A stretch of 34,247 nucleotides of DNA from Alkalibacterium sp. MB6 (GTDB lineage: Bacteria; Bacillota; Bacilli; Lactobacillales; Carnobacteriaceae_A), in contig NZ_PREX01000025.1 in NCBI RefSeq assembly GCF_009935905.1, positions 1 to 34,247 on the forward strand. The letters run 5' to 3'. Both the position numbers and the translations under genes were made by a program. The notes under the pieces were generated by a model. The model did not search any database. It worked only from the letters and a program-made list of their open reading frames with translations, and was not told the origin of the DNA. Shown here piece by piece: positions 16,340 through 26,203 of this stretch (the first letter of the stretch is position 1; each line of letters begins with the position of its first letter).

Positions 16340-18214
16340 TTGAGCAAACACATTCATATCATGTCTTCTACACTGGCTAACCAAATAGCGGCTGGAGAAG
16401 TCATTGAAAGACCCGCGTCAGTAGTTAAAGAGTTAGTCGAAAATGCTATTGATGCGAGGAGCACCCGAATAGAAGTATTCGTGGAAGAAGCAGGGTTGAA
16501 ACGGATTCAAGTGGTTGACGATGGCGTGGGAATCTCATCAGATGATGTGTTGGATGCCTTTCAGCGGCATGCAACCAGTAAATTGCTTTCAGATGATGAG
16601 CTGTTTCGTATTCGCACACTCGGTTTCCGCGGAGAGGCTTTACCGAGTATTGCTTCAGTCTCTAGATTGACTCTGGAGACCGCTGAAGAGAACCAGCCAG
16701 GTAGAAAAGTCGTTCTTAATGGTGGAGAAGTAATTGAAAATCAAGCAGCAGCTTCCAGACGAGGCGTAAATATAACGGTTGAAGAACTCTTTTATAATAC
16801 ACCAGCCCGCTTAAAATACGTCAAAACATTAAAAACAGAATTGTCTCATATTAGTGACACGGTTAACCGATTGGCATTAGCTCATCCAGAGATTGCGTTT
16901 AAATTAGTCTCTGATGGAACAGTTATTAGTAAAACGGTTGGAAATAAAGATCAAATACAAGCAATAGCTGGTATTTACGGTGTTGAAACAGCTAAGAAAA
17001 TGAAAAAGATTGAGAAGGCTAACTTTGATTTCGAGGTATCGGGTTATGTGTCTCTTCCTGAGACGACTCGGGCAAGCAATAACTATATGACTCTTATCGT
17101 AAATGGTCGCTATATAAAAAACTTTATCTTGAACCGTGCTATAGTAGATGGTTACGGATCAACGTTGATGGTTGGCCGTTACCCGGTGGCGGTCATTAAT
17201 GTGAATATGGATCCGTTACTACTTGACGTGAACGTGCACCCGACCAAACAGCAAATTAGAATCAGTAACGAGAAAGAACTGGCACAGCTTATCAGTGAGG
17301 CAATCAAAGAAAGAATGGCGGGAGAGTCTCGTATACCTAATGCTTGGGAATCTTTTCAGACGAGACCTGCTAAACGGATGCCAGCTCCTAAAGATGAGCA
17401 GACACGGTTATCTTTTGAACAGTCTAAACTAGAGCCTGTTTCTTCAGACTACCTCCCAAATCATCAGCCGACTAGTGATTACCTTAATGAGACATCAGAA
17501 GTGACTACCAGCCATCCACCAGTTCAATCAGTTGCTAAAGAAACAGATTTTGTTGATAATAATCATGTAGCCCCTGTATTAAAGACGGCTCTTAACCAAA
17601 CTGAAGAAGAGACTAACTCAAGACCTTTTCCTGACTTGGATTATATTGGTCAAATGCATGGAACGTATTTATTTGCTCAAAACGAATCGGGTTTGTATAT
17701 TATAGACCAACACGCTGCTCAAGAGCGGATTAAATATGAGTATTATAAATCGGCTATCGCAGAAGACGGTACGGATTTACAGGAGCTTTTAGTCCCTATT
17801 GTTATCGATTACCCATCCAGTGATGCTATGATTATCAAAGACAACAAAGAAAAGCTGGAAGATGCCTCAGTCTTTTTGGAAGACTTTGGTCAAAATAGCT
17901 TTCTTATTCGTCGTCACCCGACGTGGATGCTAGCAGGACAGGTAGAAGACACGATTAAAGAGATGATTGATTTCTTTTTAGAAAAGTCCTCATTGTCTGT
18001 TAGTCAGTTTAGAGAAGCGACAGCCATTATGATGAGCTGTAAACGATCAATTAAGGCAAACCATTACTTGTCTAATCAAGAGGCAAGAGCCTTGCTTAAT
18101 CAGTTAAGCGAAGCTCGTAATCCTTATAATTGTCCACATGGACGACCGGTTTTAGTGAACTTTACAACAACGGACATGGAGAAAATGTTCAAACGGATTC
18201 AGGATTCTCATTAA
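16340..18214 (+). CDS. mutL: DNA mismatch repair protein MutL (endonuclease type)
   Basis: MutL couples mismatch recognition to strand incision. The 624-residue protein starts with a GHKL ATPase (ELVENAIDA, DDGVGI, FRGEALPSIASV), then a Pro/Ser/Thr-rich linker (about 335-425), then a C-terminal dimerisation and nuclease domain. The domain keeps the metal-binding motif DQHAAQERIKYE (from Asp456) and CPHGRP (from Cys598). It is therefore of the nicking type found in bacteria without MutH. The TTG start has AAAGGAGGG 8 bases upstream. It lies in the mutS operon. Confidence 0.97.
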   Translation: MSKHIHIMSSTLANQIAAGEVIERPASVVKELVENAIDARSTRIEVFVEEAGLKRIQVVDDGVGISSDDVLDAFQRHATSKLLSDDELFRIRTLGFRGEALPSIASVSRLTLETAEENQPGRKVVLNGGEVIENQAAASRRGVNITVEELFYNTPARLKYVKTLKTELSHISDTVNRLALAHPEIAFKLVSDGTVISKTVGNKDQIQAIAGIYGVETAKKMKKIEKANFDFEVSGYVSLPETTRASNNYMTLIVNGRYIKNFILNRAIVDGYGSTLMVGRYPVAVINVNMDPLLLDVNVHPTKQQIRISNEKELAQLISEAIKERMAGESRIPNAWESFQTRPAKRMPAPKDEQTRLSFEQSKLEPVSSDYLPNHQPTSDYLNETSEVTTSHPPVQSVAKETDFVDNNHVAPVLKTALNQTEEETNSRPFPDLDYIGQMHGTYLFAQNESGLYIIDQHAAQERIKYEYYKSAIAEDGTDLQELLVPIVIDYPSSDAMIIKDNKEKLEDASVFLEDFGQNSFLIRRHPTWMLAGQVEDTIKEMIDFFLEKSSLSVSQFREATAIMMSCKRSIKANHYLSNQEARALLNQLSEARNPYNCPHGRPVLVNFTTTDMEKMFKRIQDSH

Positions 18215-18252
18215 CCATGATCTTATTAAGTAATTGAAAGGAAGAAAAGTAG

Positions 18253-18690
18253 ATGACTATGAAAGACAAAGATGAATTAAAAAGACGCCTCACTCCTATT
18301 CAGTATGAAGTCACTCAAAACAACGCAACGGAAAGAGCCGGCACGGGAGAGTATGATGAGTTCTTTGAAGAAGGCATTTATGTAGATGTTGTCAGTGGAG
18401 AACCTCTATTTTCTTCAAAAGACAAGTATGACGCAGGTTGCGGTTGGCCATCCTTTACACGTCCAATAAGAAAACGCACGATTCAAGAAAAAAGAGACAC
18501 GTCATATGGCATGGAACGCATTGAAGTAAGAAGTAAAGACGCTGACTCTCACTTAGGTCATGTCTTCAACGATGGTCCAACAGAAGAAGGCGGCTTAAGG
18601 TATTGTATTAATTCTGCTGCGATGCGATTTGTACCCGTCACAAAATTAAAAGAAGAAGGATACGAAGAGTATCTATCTGAATTTGAGTAG
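18253..18690 (+). CDS. msrB: Peptide-methionine (R)-S-oxide reductase MsrB
   Basis: MsrB reduces the R-form of methionine sulfoxide in proteins, using thioredoxin. The 145-residue protein has the catalytic Cys118 in [11 protein letters not shown] and the resolving Cys63 in CGWPSF, with the HLGHVF metal/substrate segment between. The CxxC pairs of zinc-binding MsrB forms are absent, as in the B. subtilis enzyme. It sits 38 bases after mutL and before a terminator, so it is the last gene of the mismatch-repair operon, an unusual place for an oxidative-repair enzyme. A second in-frame ATG at 18259 is possible as the start. Confidence 0.96.
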   Translation: MTMKDKDELKRRLTPIQYEVTQNNATERAGTGEYDEFFEEGIYVDVVSGEPLFSSKDKYDAGCGWPSFTRPIRKRTIQEKRDTSYGMERIEVRSKDADSHLGHVFNDGPTEEGGLRYCINSAAMRFVPVTKLKEEGYEEYLSEFE

Positions 18691-18718
18691 TCCATAACTG
18701 AAAATGACATTCACCACG

Positions 18719-18762
18719 CAAACATCTGCTCCTTAAGGCACTTTAAGGAACGGGTGTTTTTG
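18719..18762 (+). terminator. msrB terminator, overlapping the ruvA promoter
   Basis: aaacatc (18720-18726) pairs with gggtgttt (about 18752-18759), and tccttaa/ttaagga forms the inner stem, followed by T's. Its 3' arm carries a LexA-like box, and the ruvA -10 box begins 4 bases after it. Confidence 0.75.
18747..18760 (+). promoter_or_regulatory. Candidate LexA box of ruvA
   Basis: GGAACGGGTGTTTT keeps GAAC-N4-GTT of the SOS operator, with a centre that fits RNRY, but both outer bases deviate. It lies between the expected -35 position and the -10 box of ruvA, where a repressor would block RNA polymerase. ruvAB is an SOS operon in B. subtilis. Confidence 0.5.
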
Positions 18763-18771
18763 TGTTATAAT
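18763..18771 (+). promoter_or_regulatory. Extended -10 promoter of the ruvA operon
   Basis: TGTTATAAT is a perfect extended -10 element. The -35 position falls in the terminator stem (ttaagg, 18743-18748) and is poor. Transcription should start near 18778. Confidence 0.75.
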
Positions 18772-18807
18772 AGCTAAGATTGACTAGGAACGGAGTGGGA
18801 AGGCTCA

Positions 18808-19419
18808 ATGTATGAATACATTACAGGGAAAATCAGTTTTATTTATCCAAGCTATGTCGTTGTAGAAACGAATGGTATTGGATATAAACTACTTATGGCG
18901 AATCCATTTCGCTACACAGAACAGTGGCATAAAGAAGCGACAGTCTACGTTTATCAGGATGTTAGACAAGATGCAATTCTACTGTTTGGTTTCCAAACGA
19001 TACAAGAGAAGCAGTTATTCTTAAAATTAATTAATGTGTCTGGGATTGGACCGAAATCCGCCTTAGCTATTTTGGCAAATGATAATCATCAAGGCTTTAT
19101 TCAGGCCGTTGAAAATAATGACACGACATTCTTGATGAAGTTTCCTGGAGTAGGCAAAAAAACAGCTTCTCAAATTGTCCTTGATTTAAAAGGGAAGTTG
19201 AGTGATTTTGATGTGTCCGATTACACTGGATCAACTGATGGAGTGACCGGACAAGGTGATTTATTATCGCCCAATCATCATTTCAATGAAGCGATGGAGG
19301 CCTTGCTTGCTTTGGGCTATGCCAAGAGAGATATTGAACGAGTGAAGAAGCAGCTTGATCCGTCTGCTGAAATGACTACAGATGCTTATATAAGAGAAGC
19401 TTTAAGCAAATTAATATAA
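18808..19419 (+). CDS. ruvA: Holliday junction branch migration protein RuvA
   Basis: RuvA binds the four-way junction and loads RuvB. The 203-residue protein has an N-terminal OB-fold (MYEYITGKISFIYPSYVVVE), two helix-hairpin-helix motifs (VSGIGPKSALAIL and FPGVGKKTASQIVLDLKGKL) and a C-terminal RuvB-binding helix bundle joined by a flexible linker rich in Gly, Asp and Ser. It is the first gene of ruvA-ruvB-queA-tgt, transcribed from the TATAAT promoter upstream and possibly LexA-controlled. ruvB starts 34 bases later. Confidence 0.97.
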   Translation: MYEYITGKISFIYPSYVVVETNGIGYKLLMANPFRYTEQWHKEATVYVYQDVRQDAILLFGFQTIQEKQLFLKLINVSGIGPKSALAILANDNHQGFIQAVENNDTTFLMKFPGVGKKTASQIVLDLKGKLSDFDVSDYTGSTDGVTGQGDLLSPNHHFNEAMEALLALGYAKRDIERVKKQLDPSAEMTTDAYIREALSKLI

Positions 19420-19453
19420 GCGGTGAAGACTTAATTGACAAAGGAGGAGGACA

Positions 19454-20467
19454 ATGACTGATAAGCAACACTTGACTTCAGATGAGCTTTTGAACGATGC
19501 AGAGCAGTCACTTGAATTAACCTTGAGACCAAAATTATTAACTCATTATTTAGGTCAAGAAAAAATAAAAGCAGAATTAACCATTTATATTGAAGCCGCG
19601 AAGAGAAGAGAAGAGACGTTGGATCATGTCCTTCTTTACGGACCTCCTGGTTTAGGGAAAACGACGATGGCAATGGTCATTGCCAATGAAATGAATGCTG
19701 ATATTCGTACAACCAGTGGACCGGCTATCGAAAAGCCGGGGGATCTTGTCGCTTTGTTAAATGATTTGGAACCTGGCGGTATACTCTTTATCGATGAAAT
19801 TCACCGGATGCCCCGTATAGCTGAAGAAATGCTGTACTCCGCTATGGAAGATTTTTATGTCGATATCATCATTGGACAGGGAGAGACTGCTCACCCCGTC
19901 CATTTTCCCTTGCCTCCTTTCACATTAATAGGAGCAACAACACGAGCAGGCACATTATCTGCTCCTTTGAGAGACCGATTTGGGATTTTGGCTCACATGG
20001 AATATTATAATAAAGATGAATTGAAAGAGATTGTCCTCCGTTCAGCCTCTGTTTTTCAGACTGGAATTGAGACAGAAGGAGCACTGGAAATTGCCAGACG
20101 CTCGCGTGGAACGCCTCGTATCGCTAACCGTTTACTCAAAAGAGTGAGGGATTATGCACAAGTTAAAGGGGACGGTACGGTCACTCAATCCATTGCTTCA
20201 ACTGCTCTTGATTTGCTCAGAGTCGACGACCATGGGCTGGATAGTGTCGACCAAAAGTTGCTTGATACCCTGATTGCTATGTATAATGGAGGACCGGTTG
20301 GTTTAAATACCTTATCGGCAAATATCGGCGAAGAAACAGAAACCATTGAGGATATGGTCGAACCGTATCTTTTAAAAGAAGGGTTTATTCAACGAACAGC
20401 TCGTGGGAGAGTGGCCACAGCTAAAGCCTATGAGCATTTGAATATGTTGCATTTATTGAAATCGTGA
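19454..20467 (+). CDS. ruvB: Holliday junction ATP-dependent helicase RuvB
   Basis: RuvB is the hexameric AAA+ motor that drives branch migration with RuvA. The 337-residue protein shows Walker [10 protein letters not shown] (residues 63-71), Walker [10 protein letters not shown], sensor 1 GATTRAG, the arginine finger in LRDRFG, sensor 2 [11 protein letters not shown], and a C-terminal winged helix. The ATG follows AAGGAGG. queA starts 32 bases downstream. Confidence 0.98.
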   Translation: MTDKQHLTSDELLNDAEQSLELTLRPKLLTHYLGQEKIKAELTIYIEAAKRREETLDHVLLYGPPGLGKTTMAMVIANEMNADIRTTSGPAIEKPGDLVALLNDLEPGGILFIDEIHRMPRIAEEMLYSAMEDFYVDIIIGQGETAHPVHFPLPPFTLIGATTRAGTLSAPLRDRFGILAHMEYYNKDELKEIVLRSASVFQTGIETEGALEIARRSRGTPRIANRLLKRVRDYAQVKGDGTVTQSIASTALDLLRVDDHGLDSVDQKLLDTLIAMYNGGPVGLNTLSANIGEETETIEDMVEPYLLKEGFIQRTARGRVATAKAYEHLNMLHLLKS

Positions 20468-20499
20468 CACGTTATTTTATTTGAAAAAGGGGACACAAG

Positions 20500-21537
20500 A
20501 TGACACTGACTACCAATGATTTCGATTTTGATTTACCTGAAGAACTGATTGCTCAAACACCTTTGAAGAATCGGTCAGCATCAAAAATGATGGTATTATC
20601 GAAAGACAAACAGACTATTGAGGATAAGTATTTTGAATCTATTCTTGAAGAATTACAAGAAGGCGATGCCCTGGTCATGAATGACACACGGGTACTCCCT
20701 GCGAGACTGTATGGAACAAAAGAAGACACGAATGCCCATATAGAAGTTCTTTTATTGAAAAATATAGAAGGCGATACGTGGGAAACATTAATGAAACCAG
20801 CTAAAAAAGCTAAAATGGGTTCAGTTATTTCCTTTGGAGATGGTCGGCTTAAAGCAACGGTCACGGCATTACTGGAACATGGTGGACGCATTGTTGAATT
20901 TTCTTATGAAGGGTTATTTCTTGAGGCATTAGAATCTTTGGGAGAAATGCCGCTTCCGCCTTATATTAAGGAACGTTTGGATGATCAGGAGCGTTACCAG
21001 ACTGTCTACGCTAAAGAAAATGGATCGGCAGCTGCACCAACGGCAGGTCTACATTTCACTCAGGACATTTTGGAAAGAATTGAGGATAAAGGTGTTAAGT
21101 TGGTCTTCTTAACCTTACATGTTGGTTTAGGAACCTTTAGGCCAGTCAGTGTAGATAACATCGAAGAACACACCATGCATGCAGAGTTCTACCAATTATC
21201 TCAGGAATCCGCAGATGCACTTAATGAAACGAAGAAAGAGGGCGGACGAGTGGTCGCTGTCGGGACAACGTCGATTCGTACGTTAGAAACCATTGGAAAT
21301 GAAAATAATGGTGAGCTAAAAGCATCCAGTGGCTGGACAAGTATTTTTATTTCGCCAGGTTATGAGTTCAAAGTAGTGGATGCTTTTTTAACTAATTTTC
21401 ATTTGCCTAAATCCACCTTAATTATGTTAGTCAGTGCCTTTTTAGGGCGAGAATTTGTCTTAAAAGCATATAACCATGCTGTGAACGAACGTTACCGCTT
21501 CTTCAGTTTCGGTGATGCCATGTTCGTTAAGAAATGA
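20500..21537 (+). CDS. queA: SAM:tRNA ribosyltransferase-isomerase QueA
   Basis: QueA transfers and isomerises the ribosyl part of S-adenosylmethionine onto preQ1 at position 34 of tRNA, giving epoxyqueuosine. The 345-residue length is normal. Family signatures are [15 protein letters not shown] at the N-terminus, [12 protein letters not shown], and the later [13 protein letters not shown] and [11 protein letters not shown]. The next gene, tgt, performs the preceding step. It depends on SAM, which links it to MetK earlier in the window. Its targets here would include the Asp tRNA genes at 595 and 1168, which carry GTC anticodons. Confidence 0.97.
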   Translation: MTLTTNDFDFDLPEELIAQTPLKNRSASKMMVLSKDKQTIEDKYFESILEELQEGDALVMNDTRVLPARLYGTKEDTNAHIEVLLLKNIEGDTWETLMKPAKKAKMGSVISFGDGRLKATVTALLEHGGRIVEFSYEGLFLEALESLGEMPLPPYIKERLDDQERYQTVYAKENGSAAAPTAGLHFTQDILERIEDKGVKLVFLTLHVGLGTFRPVSVDNIEEHTMHAEFYQLSQESADALNETKKEGGRVVAVGTTSIRTLETIGNENNGELKASSGWTSIFISPGYEFKVVDAFLTNFHLPKSTLIMLVSAFLGREFVLKAYNHAVNERYRFFSFGDAMFVKK

Positions 21538-21549
21538 AATGAAAAATGA

Positions 21550-22725
<1,176 letters not shown>

Positions 22726-22852
22726 GATTTTCTAAATAACTAGTAATTGACCAAAAATATTGCTAAGATTAGTGTTGAGTAGTATGAGCTTTTTAGTCTG
22801 ACTGTGTAAAGGCAGTAAAGGCGTAAATTAGAAATAGACGGAGGAATAATAC

Positions 22853-23188
22853 ATGGAATTACTATTAGGAACGTTTCCTTTCATCATCATGATTGGGCTG
22901 ATGTATTTATTAATGATCAGGCCACAACAAAAACGTGCAAAAGAAACACAAAACATGTTGGGCTCTCTTCAAAAAGGTGATTCAATTGTCACCATTGGTG
23001 GCCTTCATGGTTTAGTTGATGAAGTGAATGAGACGAATAACACTGTTGTTCTTGATTGTGAAGGGATTTACCTGACATTTGAAAGACGTGCGGTTGCTAG
23101 AATCGTTACAAAAGCAACAGCAGCTGGAACAACTCAGGTTGAAGACCTAGGTTCGAATAGCCCTGATAACACTGGTAACGAAGACTAA
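22853..23188 (+). CDS. yajC: Preprotein translocase subunit YajC
   Basis: YajC is a small accessory protein of the Sec translocon (with SecDF in other bacteria). The 111-residue protein has one N-terminal membrane helix (about 4-21) followed by the family motif RPQQKRAKE, then a beta-rich cytosolic domain (GDSIVTIGGLHGLVDEV) and a polar tail. It lies after tgt, as in Bacillus (yrbF). The ATG follows GGAGG. A terminator follows directly. Confidence 0.95.
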   Translation: MELLLGTFPFIIMIGLMYLLMIRPQQKRAKETQNMLGSLQKGDSIVTIGGLHGLVDEVNETNNTVVLDCEGIYLTFERRAVARIVTKATAAGTTQVEDLGSNSPDNTGNED

Positions 23189-23189
23189 T

Positions 23190-23219
23190 AAAAAGGGAAC
23201 TTGCTTTACTCCCTTTTTT
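23190..23219 (+). terminator. yajC terminator
   Basis: aaaaaggga (23190-23198) pairs with tccctttttt (23210-23219). comN begins only about 20 bases later, so comN is probably read by partial read-through. Confidence 0.75.
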
Positions 23220-23241
23220 ACAGAGTAAAGGAGGTCACCTC

Positions 23242-23523
23242 TTGGATGTTCTGTCACATGATTTCGATGAGTATGAATTATGGCTAAGAAAAAAACAAAA
23301 GGAATTCCAACGTCATGGCTACGATCAAGTCACGATTGACGATTTATGGGAATTCTGTACGAGCTTTTTATGGAAGCATCATCGACCGACTCGATACTAT
23401 CAGGAAGTCGACTCCATTTTATCTATTCATATGAATGATTATTTCAACTATGCTTCATTAAAAGCACAAGTGTATACCATCTCATCACTCGATGACATGG
23501 AATTGGATGATTTATTAATATAA
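23242..23523 (+). CDS. comN: ComN-like post-transcriptional regulator
   Basis: This acidic 93-residue protein resembles the ComN/YrzD family (post-transcriptional regulator). In B. subtilis ComN acts on comE mRNA, promotes its localisation and is needed for full competence. No enzyme motif is present; the conserved part is the helical core WLRKKQKEF...TIDDLWEFC. The TTG at 23242 has a strong AAAGGAGGT site upstream. Bacillus also has comN near yajC, before secDF. Here secDF does not follow, and the gene ends in its own terminator before dinB. Confidence 0.8.
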   Translation: MDVLSHDFDEYELWLRKKQKEFQRHGYDQVTIDDLWEFCTSFLWKHHRPTRYYQEVDSILSIHMNDYFNYASLKAQVYTISSLDDMELDDLLI

Positions 23524-23527
23524 ATAT

Positions 23528-23563
23528 AAAACAAGCAGGCTATTATAGCACTGCTTGTTTTTC
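23528..23563 (+). terminator. comN terminator
   Basis: acaagcag (23531-23538) pairs with ctgcttgt (23551-23558), with A's before and T's after, a clean intrinsic terminator. Confidence 0.9.
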
Positions 23564-23656
23564 TTTAGGTCGAGACAGACCAGTCAAGTCGTTTTTAACC
23601 GACTAACTGTTCATAATAGAGTTAAAATCAAATTCGTTATTCGCCTCTTTTTCTTG

Positions 23657-23662
23657 TATAAT
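23657..23662 (+). promoter_or_regulatory. -10 box of the dinB promoter
   Basis: A perfect TATAAT lies 33 bases before the dinB start. The best -35 is ttcgtt (23633-23638, 18-base spacer), which is weak. Confidence 0.6.
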
Positions 23663-23695
23663 AGCTTAAAAGAAGGCTTGTGACAGGAGGTTTAT

Positions 23696-24850
23696 ATGAA
23701 GTATGGTATTTTGCGTTTTGATGAACCTAAACGAGACACGTCTCGAAAAGTTATTCACATCGATATGGATGCCTTTTATGCCTCGGTTGAAATGAGAGAA
23801 AATCCGTCGCTAAAAGGCAAGCCGGTCATCATAGCCAGACATCCAAAAGAAACTGGCGGAAAAGGTGTCGTAGCGACTGCTAACTATGAAGCCAGAACCT
23901 ATGGGATTCATTCCGCCATGAGTGCTCAAAAAGCCTTTGAGTTATGCCCACAAGGGGTATTCATACCAGCTAATTTTACACTTTATAGAGAAGTGTCAGA
24001 ACACATGCACCGTATATTTAAACGGTATACCGATAGAATTCAACCTTTGTCACTTGATGAAGCGTATCTAGATGTGACGGAAAATTTTATTAACCAAAAA
24101 AGTGCGACGATTATTGCCCGACAGATTCAAGAGGACATCAATCGAGAGTTAAATCTAACCTGTTCTGCGGGCGTATCTTATAATAAATTTTTAGCTAAGT
24201 TAGCAAGCGATTATAAAAAACCAAACGGTATAACCGTTATCCCTCCTGACAAAGCTCAAGAATTTTTATGGGAGATGCCAATTGAAGCATTTCATGGTGT
24301 AGGCGAAAAGTCTGTTGAAAAGATGCATGGCATGGCCATATTTAATGGACGGGACCTTTATGAAAAAGATGAACTGACCTTAGTTCAAGCCTTTGGTAAA
24401 ATGGGTCACTCTCTTTACCAGAAAGTACGGGGAATAGACGACAGCGAAGTCAAAAATGATCGAGAGCCCAAATCAGTTGGAAAAGAAACAACTTTTTCAG
24501 AGCATCTAACTACTGAAAACGAAGTGGTACAGTCTCTTCGGTCTCTCGCTCAAAAAGTCATGATAAACTTGAAACGAAAACAAAAGCATGGAAAAATAGT
24601 TGTACTTAAAATTAGGTACGAAGATTTTGAGACGTATACAAGAAGAAAGTCCTTTCCAGATTATATCCGTGACGAAGAAGAACTCTTTCAAGTCGCTCTT
24701 TCCATTTGGGAAGAAGAAAATGATAGTCGAGGGATTCGGTTGCTAGGCATTACTGTCACAGGACTGGAATCAGTCATCTATGAGACGATCCCTTTGCCTT
24801 TATGGAAAGAAAGTTACAGCGAAAGGAATAAGAGCAAACATGAAGACTAA
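23696..24850 (+). CDS. dinB: DNA polymerase IV (Y family)
   Basis: DinB is an error-prone translesion polymerase. The 384-residue protein has the metal-binding Asp23 and Asp25 in HIDMDAFYASVE, the second acidic pair Asp121-Glu122 in LSLDEAYLDVTE, the helix-hairpin-helix thumb (PIEAFHGVGEKSVEKM) and the little-finger domain (about 240-360). The C-terminal IPLPLW may be the beta-clamp contact. The ATG follows AGGAGG. The stop overlaps the next start by 11 bases, so dinB and spxR are translated from one message. A LexA box is not clear upstream. Confidence 0.97.
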   Translation: MKYGILRFDEPKRDTSRKVIHIDMDAFYASVEMRENPSLKGKPVIIARHPKETGGKGVVATANYEARTYGIHSAMSAQKAFELCPQGVFIPANFTLYREVSEHMHRIFKRYTDRIQPLSLDEAYLDVTENFINQKSATIIARQIQEDINRELNLTCSAGVSYNKFLAKLASDYKKPNGITVIPPDKAQEFLWEMPIEAFHGVGEKSVEKMHGMAIFNGRDLYEKDELTLVQAFGKMGHSLYQKVRGIDDSEVKNDREPKSVGKETTFSEHLTTENEVVQSLRSLAQKVMINLKRKQKHGKIVVLKIRYEDFETYTRRKSFPDYIRDEEELFQVALSIWEEENDSRGIRLLGITVTGLESVIYETIPLPLWKESYSERNKSKHED

Positions 24851-26144
24851 ACATGAACAAATCTTGGAATTCATTGAATCCTTGCCTATTGGAGAAAAGC
24901 TGTCTGTCCGTTTAGTTGCAAAAGAGTTAAAAGTGAGCGAAGGGACAGCGTACCGAGCAATTAAAGAAGCAGAAAATAGTGGATTAGTCTCAACTATAAA
25001 ACGAGTAGGAACGATTCGAATTGAATCTAAAACAGGTGAACACATCGAAAACTTGACATTTGAAGAAATTGTTAATATAACAGATGCAGAAGTACATGGT
25101 GGTCTATCTGGATTAAAGAAAACACTAACAAAATTCGTTATTGGCGCCATGACTGAAGAAGCCATGTTGCGCTATATATCGGAAGAGTCATTGATGATTA
25201 TCGGTAACAGAGAAGAAGCCCAGCAACTGTCTTTAGAACATGGCGCCGCTGTATTGATTACTGGGGGATTTAAACCTAGTCAGCGAGTGATTGACATAGC
25301 AAATGAAAAAGAATTGCCGCTGATTAGTACCTCTTATGATACCTTTACAGTAGGGACCATGATTAATAGGGCCATGACCGATCAACTCATTAAAAAAGAA
25401 ATAGTCCGAGTTCAATCAATTTACACCCCTTTGGAGCACACACAGTACCTAAATAAAGATGACACAGTTTATACTTACCGTATGTTAAATGTAAATAGTA
25501 GTCATTCTCGTTTTCCAGTCGTTCACTCAGATAATAGGCTCGTTGGTATTGTCACTGCTAAGGATGTAGTTGGAAAAGAGGATCACGTGCCTATTGAAAA
25601 AGTGATGACAAAAAATCCTGATCACGCTAAAAAGCATATGAGCGTGGCGTCCATTGCCCATACCATGATTTGGGATGGGTTAGAGGTTATGCCAGTTGTA
25701 TCTGATGAACTCACTTTAATAGGGATTATATCCAGGCAAGACATTATGAAGGCGATGCAGTCGATTCAAAAGCAGCCACAGTCAGGTGACACCATATCGG
25801 ATCAAATCAACCAGTTAATTAATGAATCCGACAATGATCAATTCACTTTTTCAGTCACTCCACAAACGACAGATAATATGGGAACTATTTCATTTGGAGT
25901 GTTAAGCGAAGTGGTAACAGAAACGGTATATAACCACTTAGCAAGCCGCAATAAGAAGAATTTGGTTGTGGAGCAAATGAACTTGCATTATTTCAATATG
26001 ATTCAACTAGGTAATGAGTTGACAATAAAGCCATCTATATTTGATGAAAATAGACGATCAGCCAGGCTGGATGTTCAAGTGTTTTCAGAAAACACACTCG
26101 CTGCTAAAGCAGTAGTTGTGTGCCAATTGATTCAAAAAAAATAA
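24840..26144 (+). CDS. spxR: SpxR/YtoI-type regulator (wHTH, DRTGG, CBS pair, hotdog domain)
   Basis: Four domains are readable in 434 residues: a GntR-like winged helix (about 1-65, SVRLVAKELKVSEGTAYRAIKEAE), a DRTGG domain (about 70-180), two CBS repeats (about 185-305, RFPVVHSDNRLVGIVTAKDV and MPVVSDELTLIGIISRQDI) and a C-terminal hotdog fold (about 320-434). This is the layout of B. subtilis YtoI and pneumococcal SpxR, a regulator of pyruvate oxidase. CBS pairs usually bind adenine nucleotides and hotdog folds acyl-CoA, so it may sense energy or acyl-CoA status; the ligand is unknown. I chose ATG 24840 (AAAGGAA upstream), which overlaps the dinB stop; an upstream frame start at 24780 lies within dinB. 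Confidence 0.88.
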   Translation: MKTKHEQILEFIESLPIGEKLSVRLVAKELKVSEGTAYRAIKEAENSGLVSTIKRVGTIRIESKTGEHIENLTFEEIVNITDAEVHGGLSGLKKTLTKFVIGAMTEEAMLRYISEESLMIIGNREEAQQLSLEHGAAVLITGGFKPSQRVIDIANEKELPLISTSYDTFTVGTMINRAMTDQLIKKEIVRVQSIYTPLEHTQYLNKDDTVYTYRMLNVNSSHSRFPVVHSDNRLVGIVTAKDVVGKEDHVPIEKVMTKNPDHAKKHMSVASIAHTMIWDGLEVMPVVSDELTLIGIISRQDIMKAMQSIQKQPQSGDTISDQINQLINESDNDQFTFSVTPQTTDNMGTISFGVLSEVVTETVYNHLASRNKKNLVVEQMNLHYFNMIQLGNELTIKPSIFDENRRSARLDVQVFSENTLAAKAVVVCQLIQKK

Positions 26145-26203
26145 ATGAGTGAGTATAAAGCATCATGTATTGATGTGGTAAACAGACAAAAGGAGCAATT
26201 ATA

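Noticed and set aside
23600-23613. Possible LexA box before dinB (CGACTAACTGTTCA)
   Set aside because: Only 7 of 10 fixed positions match, the left half-site GAAC is broken, and the site is 20 bases upstream of the putative -35.
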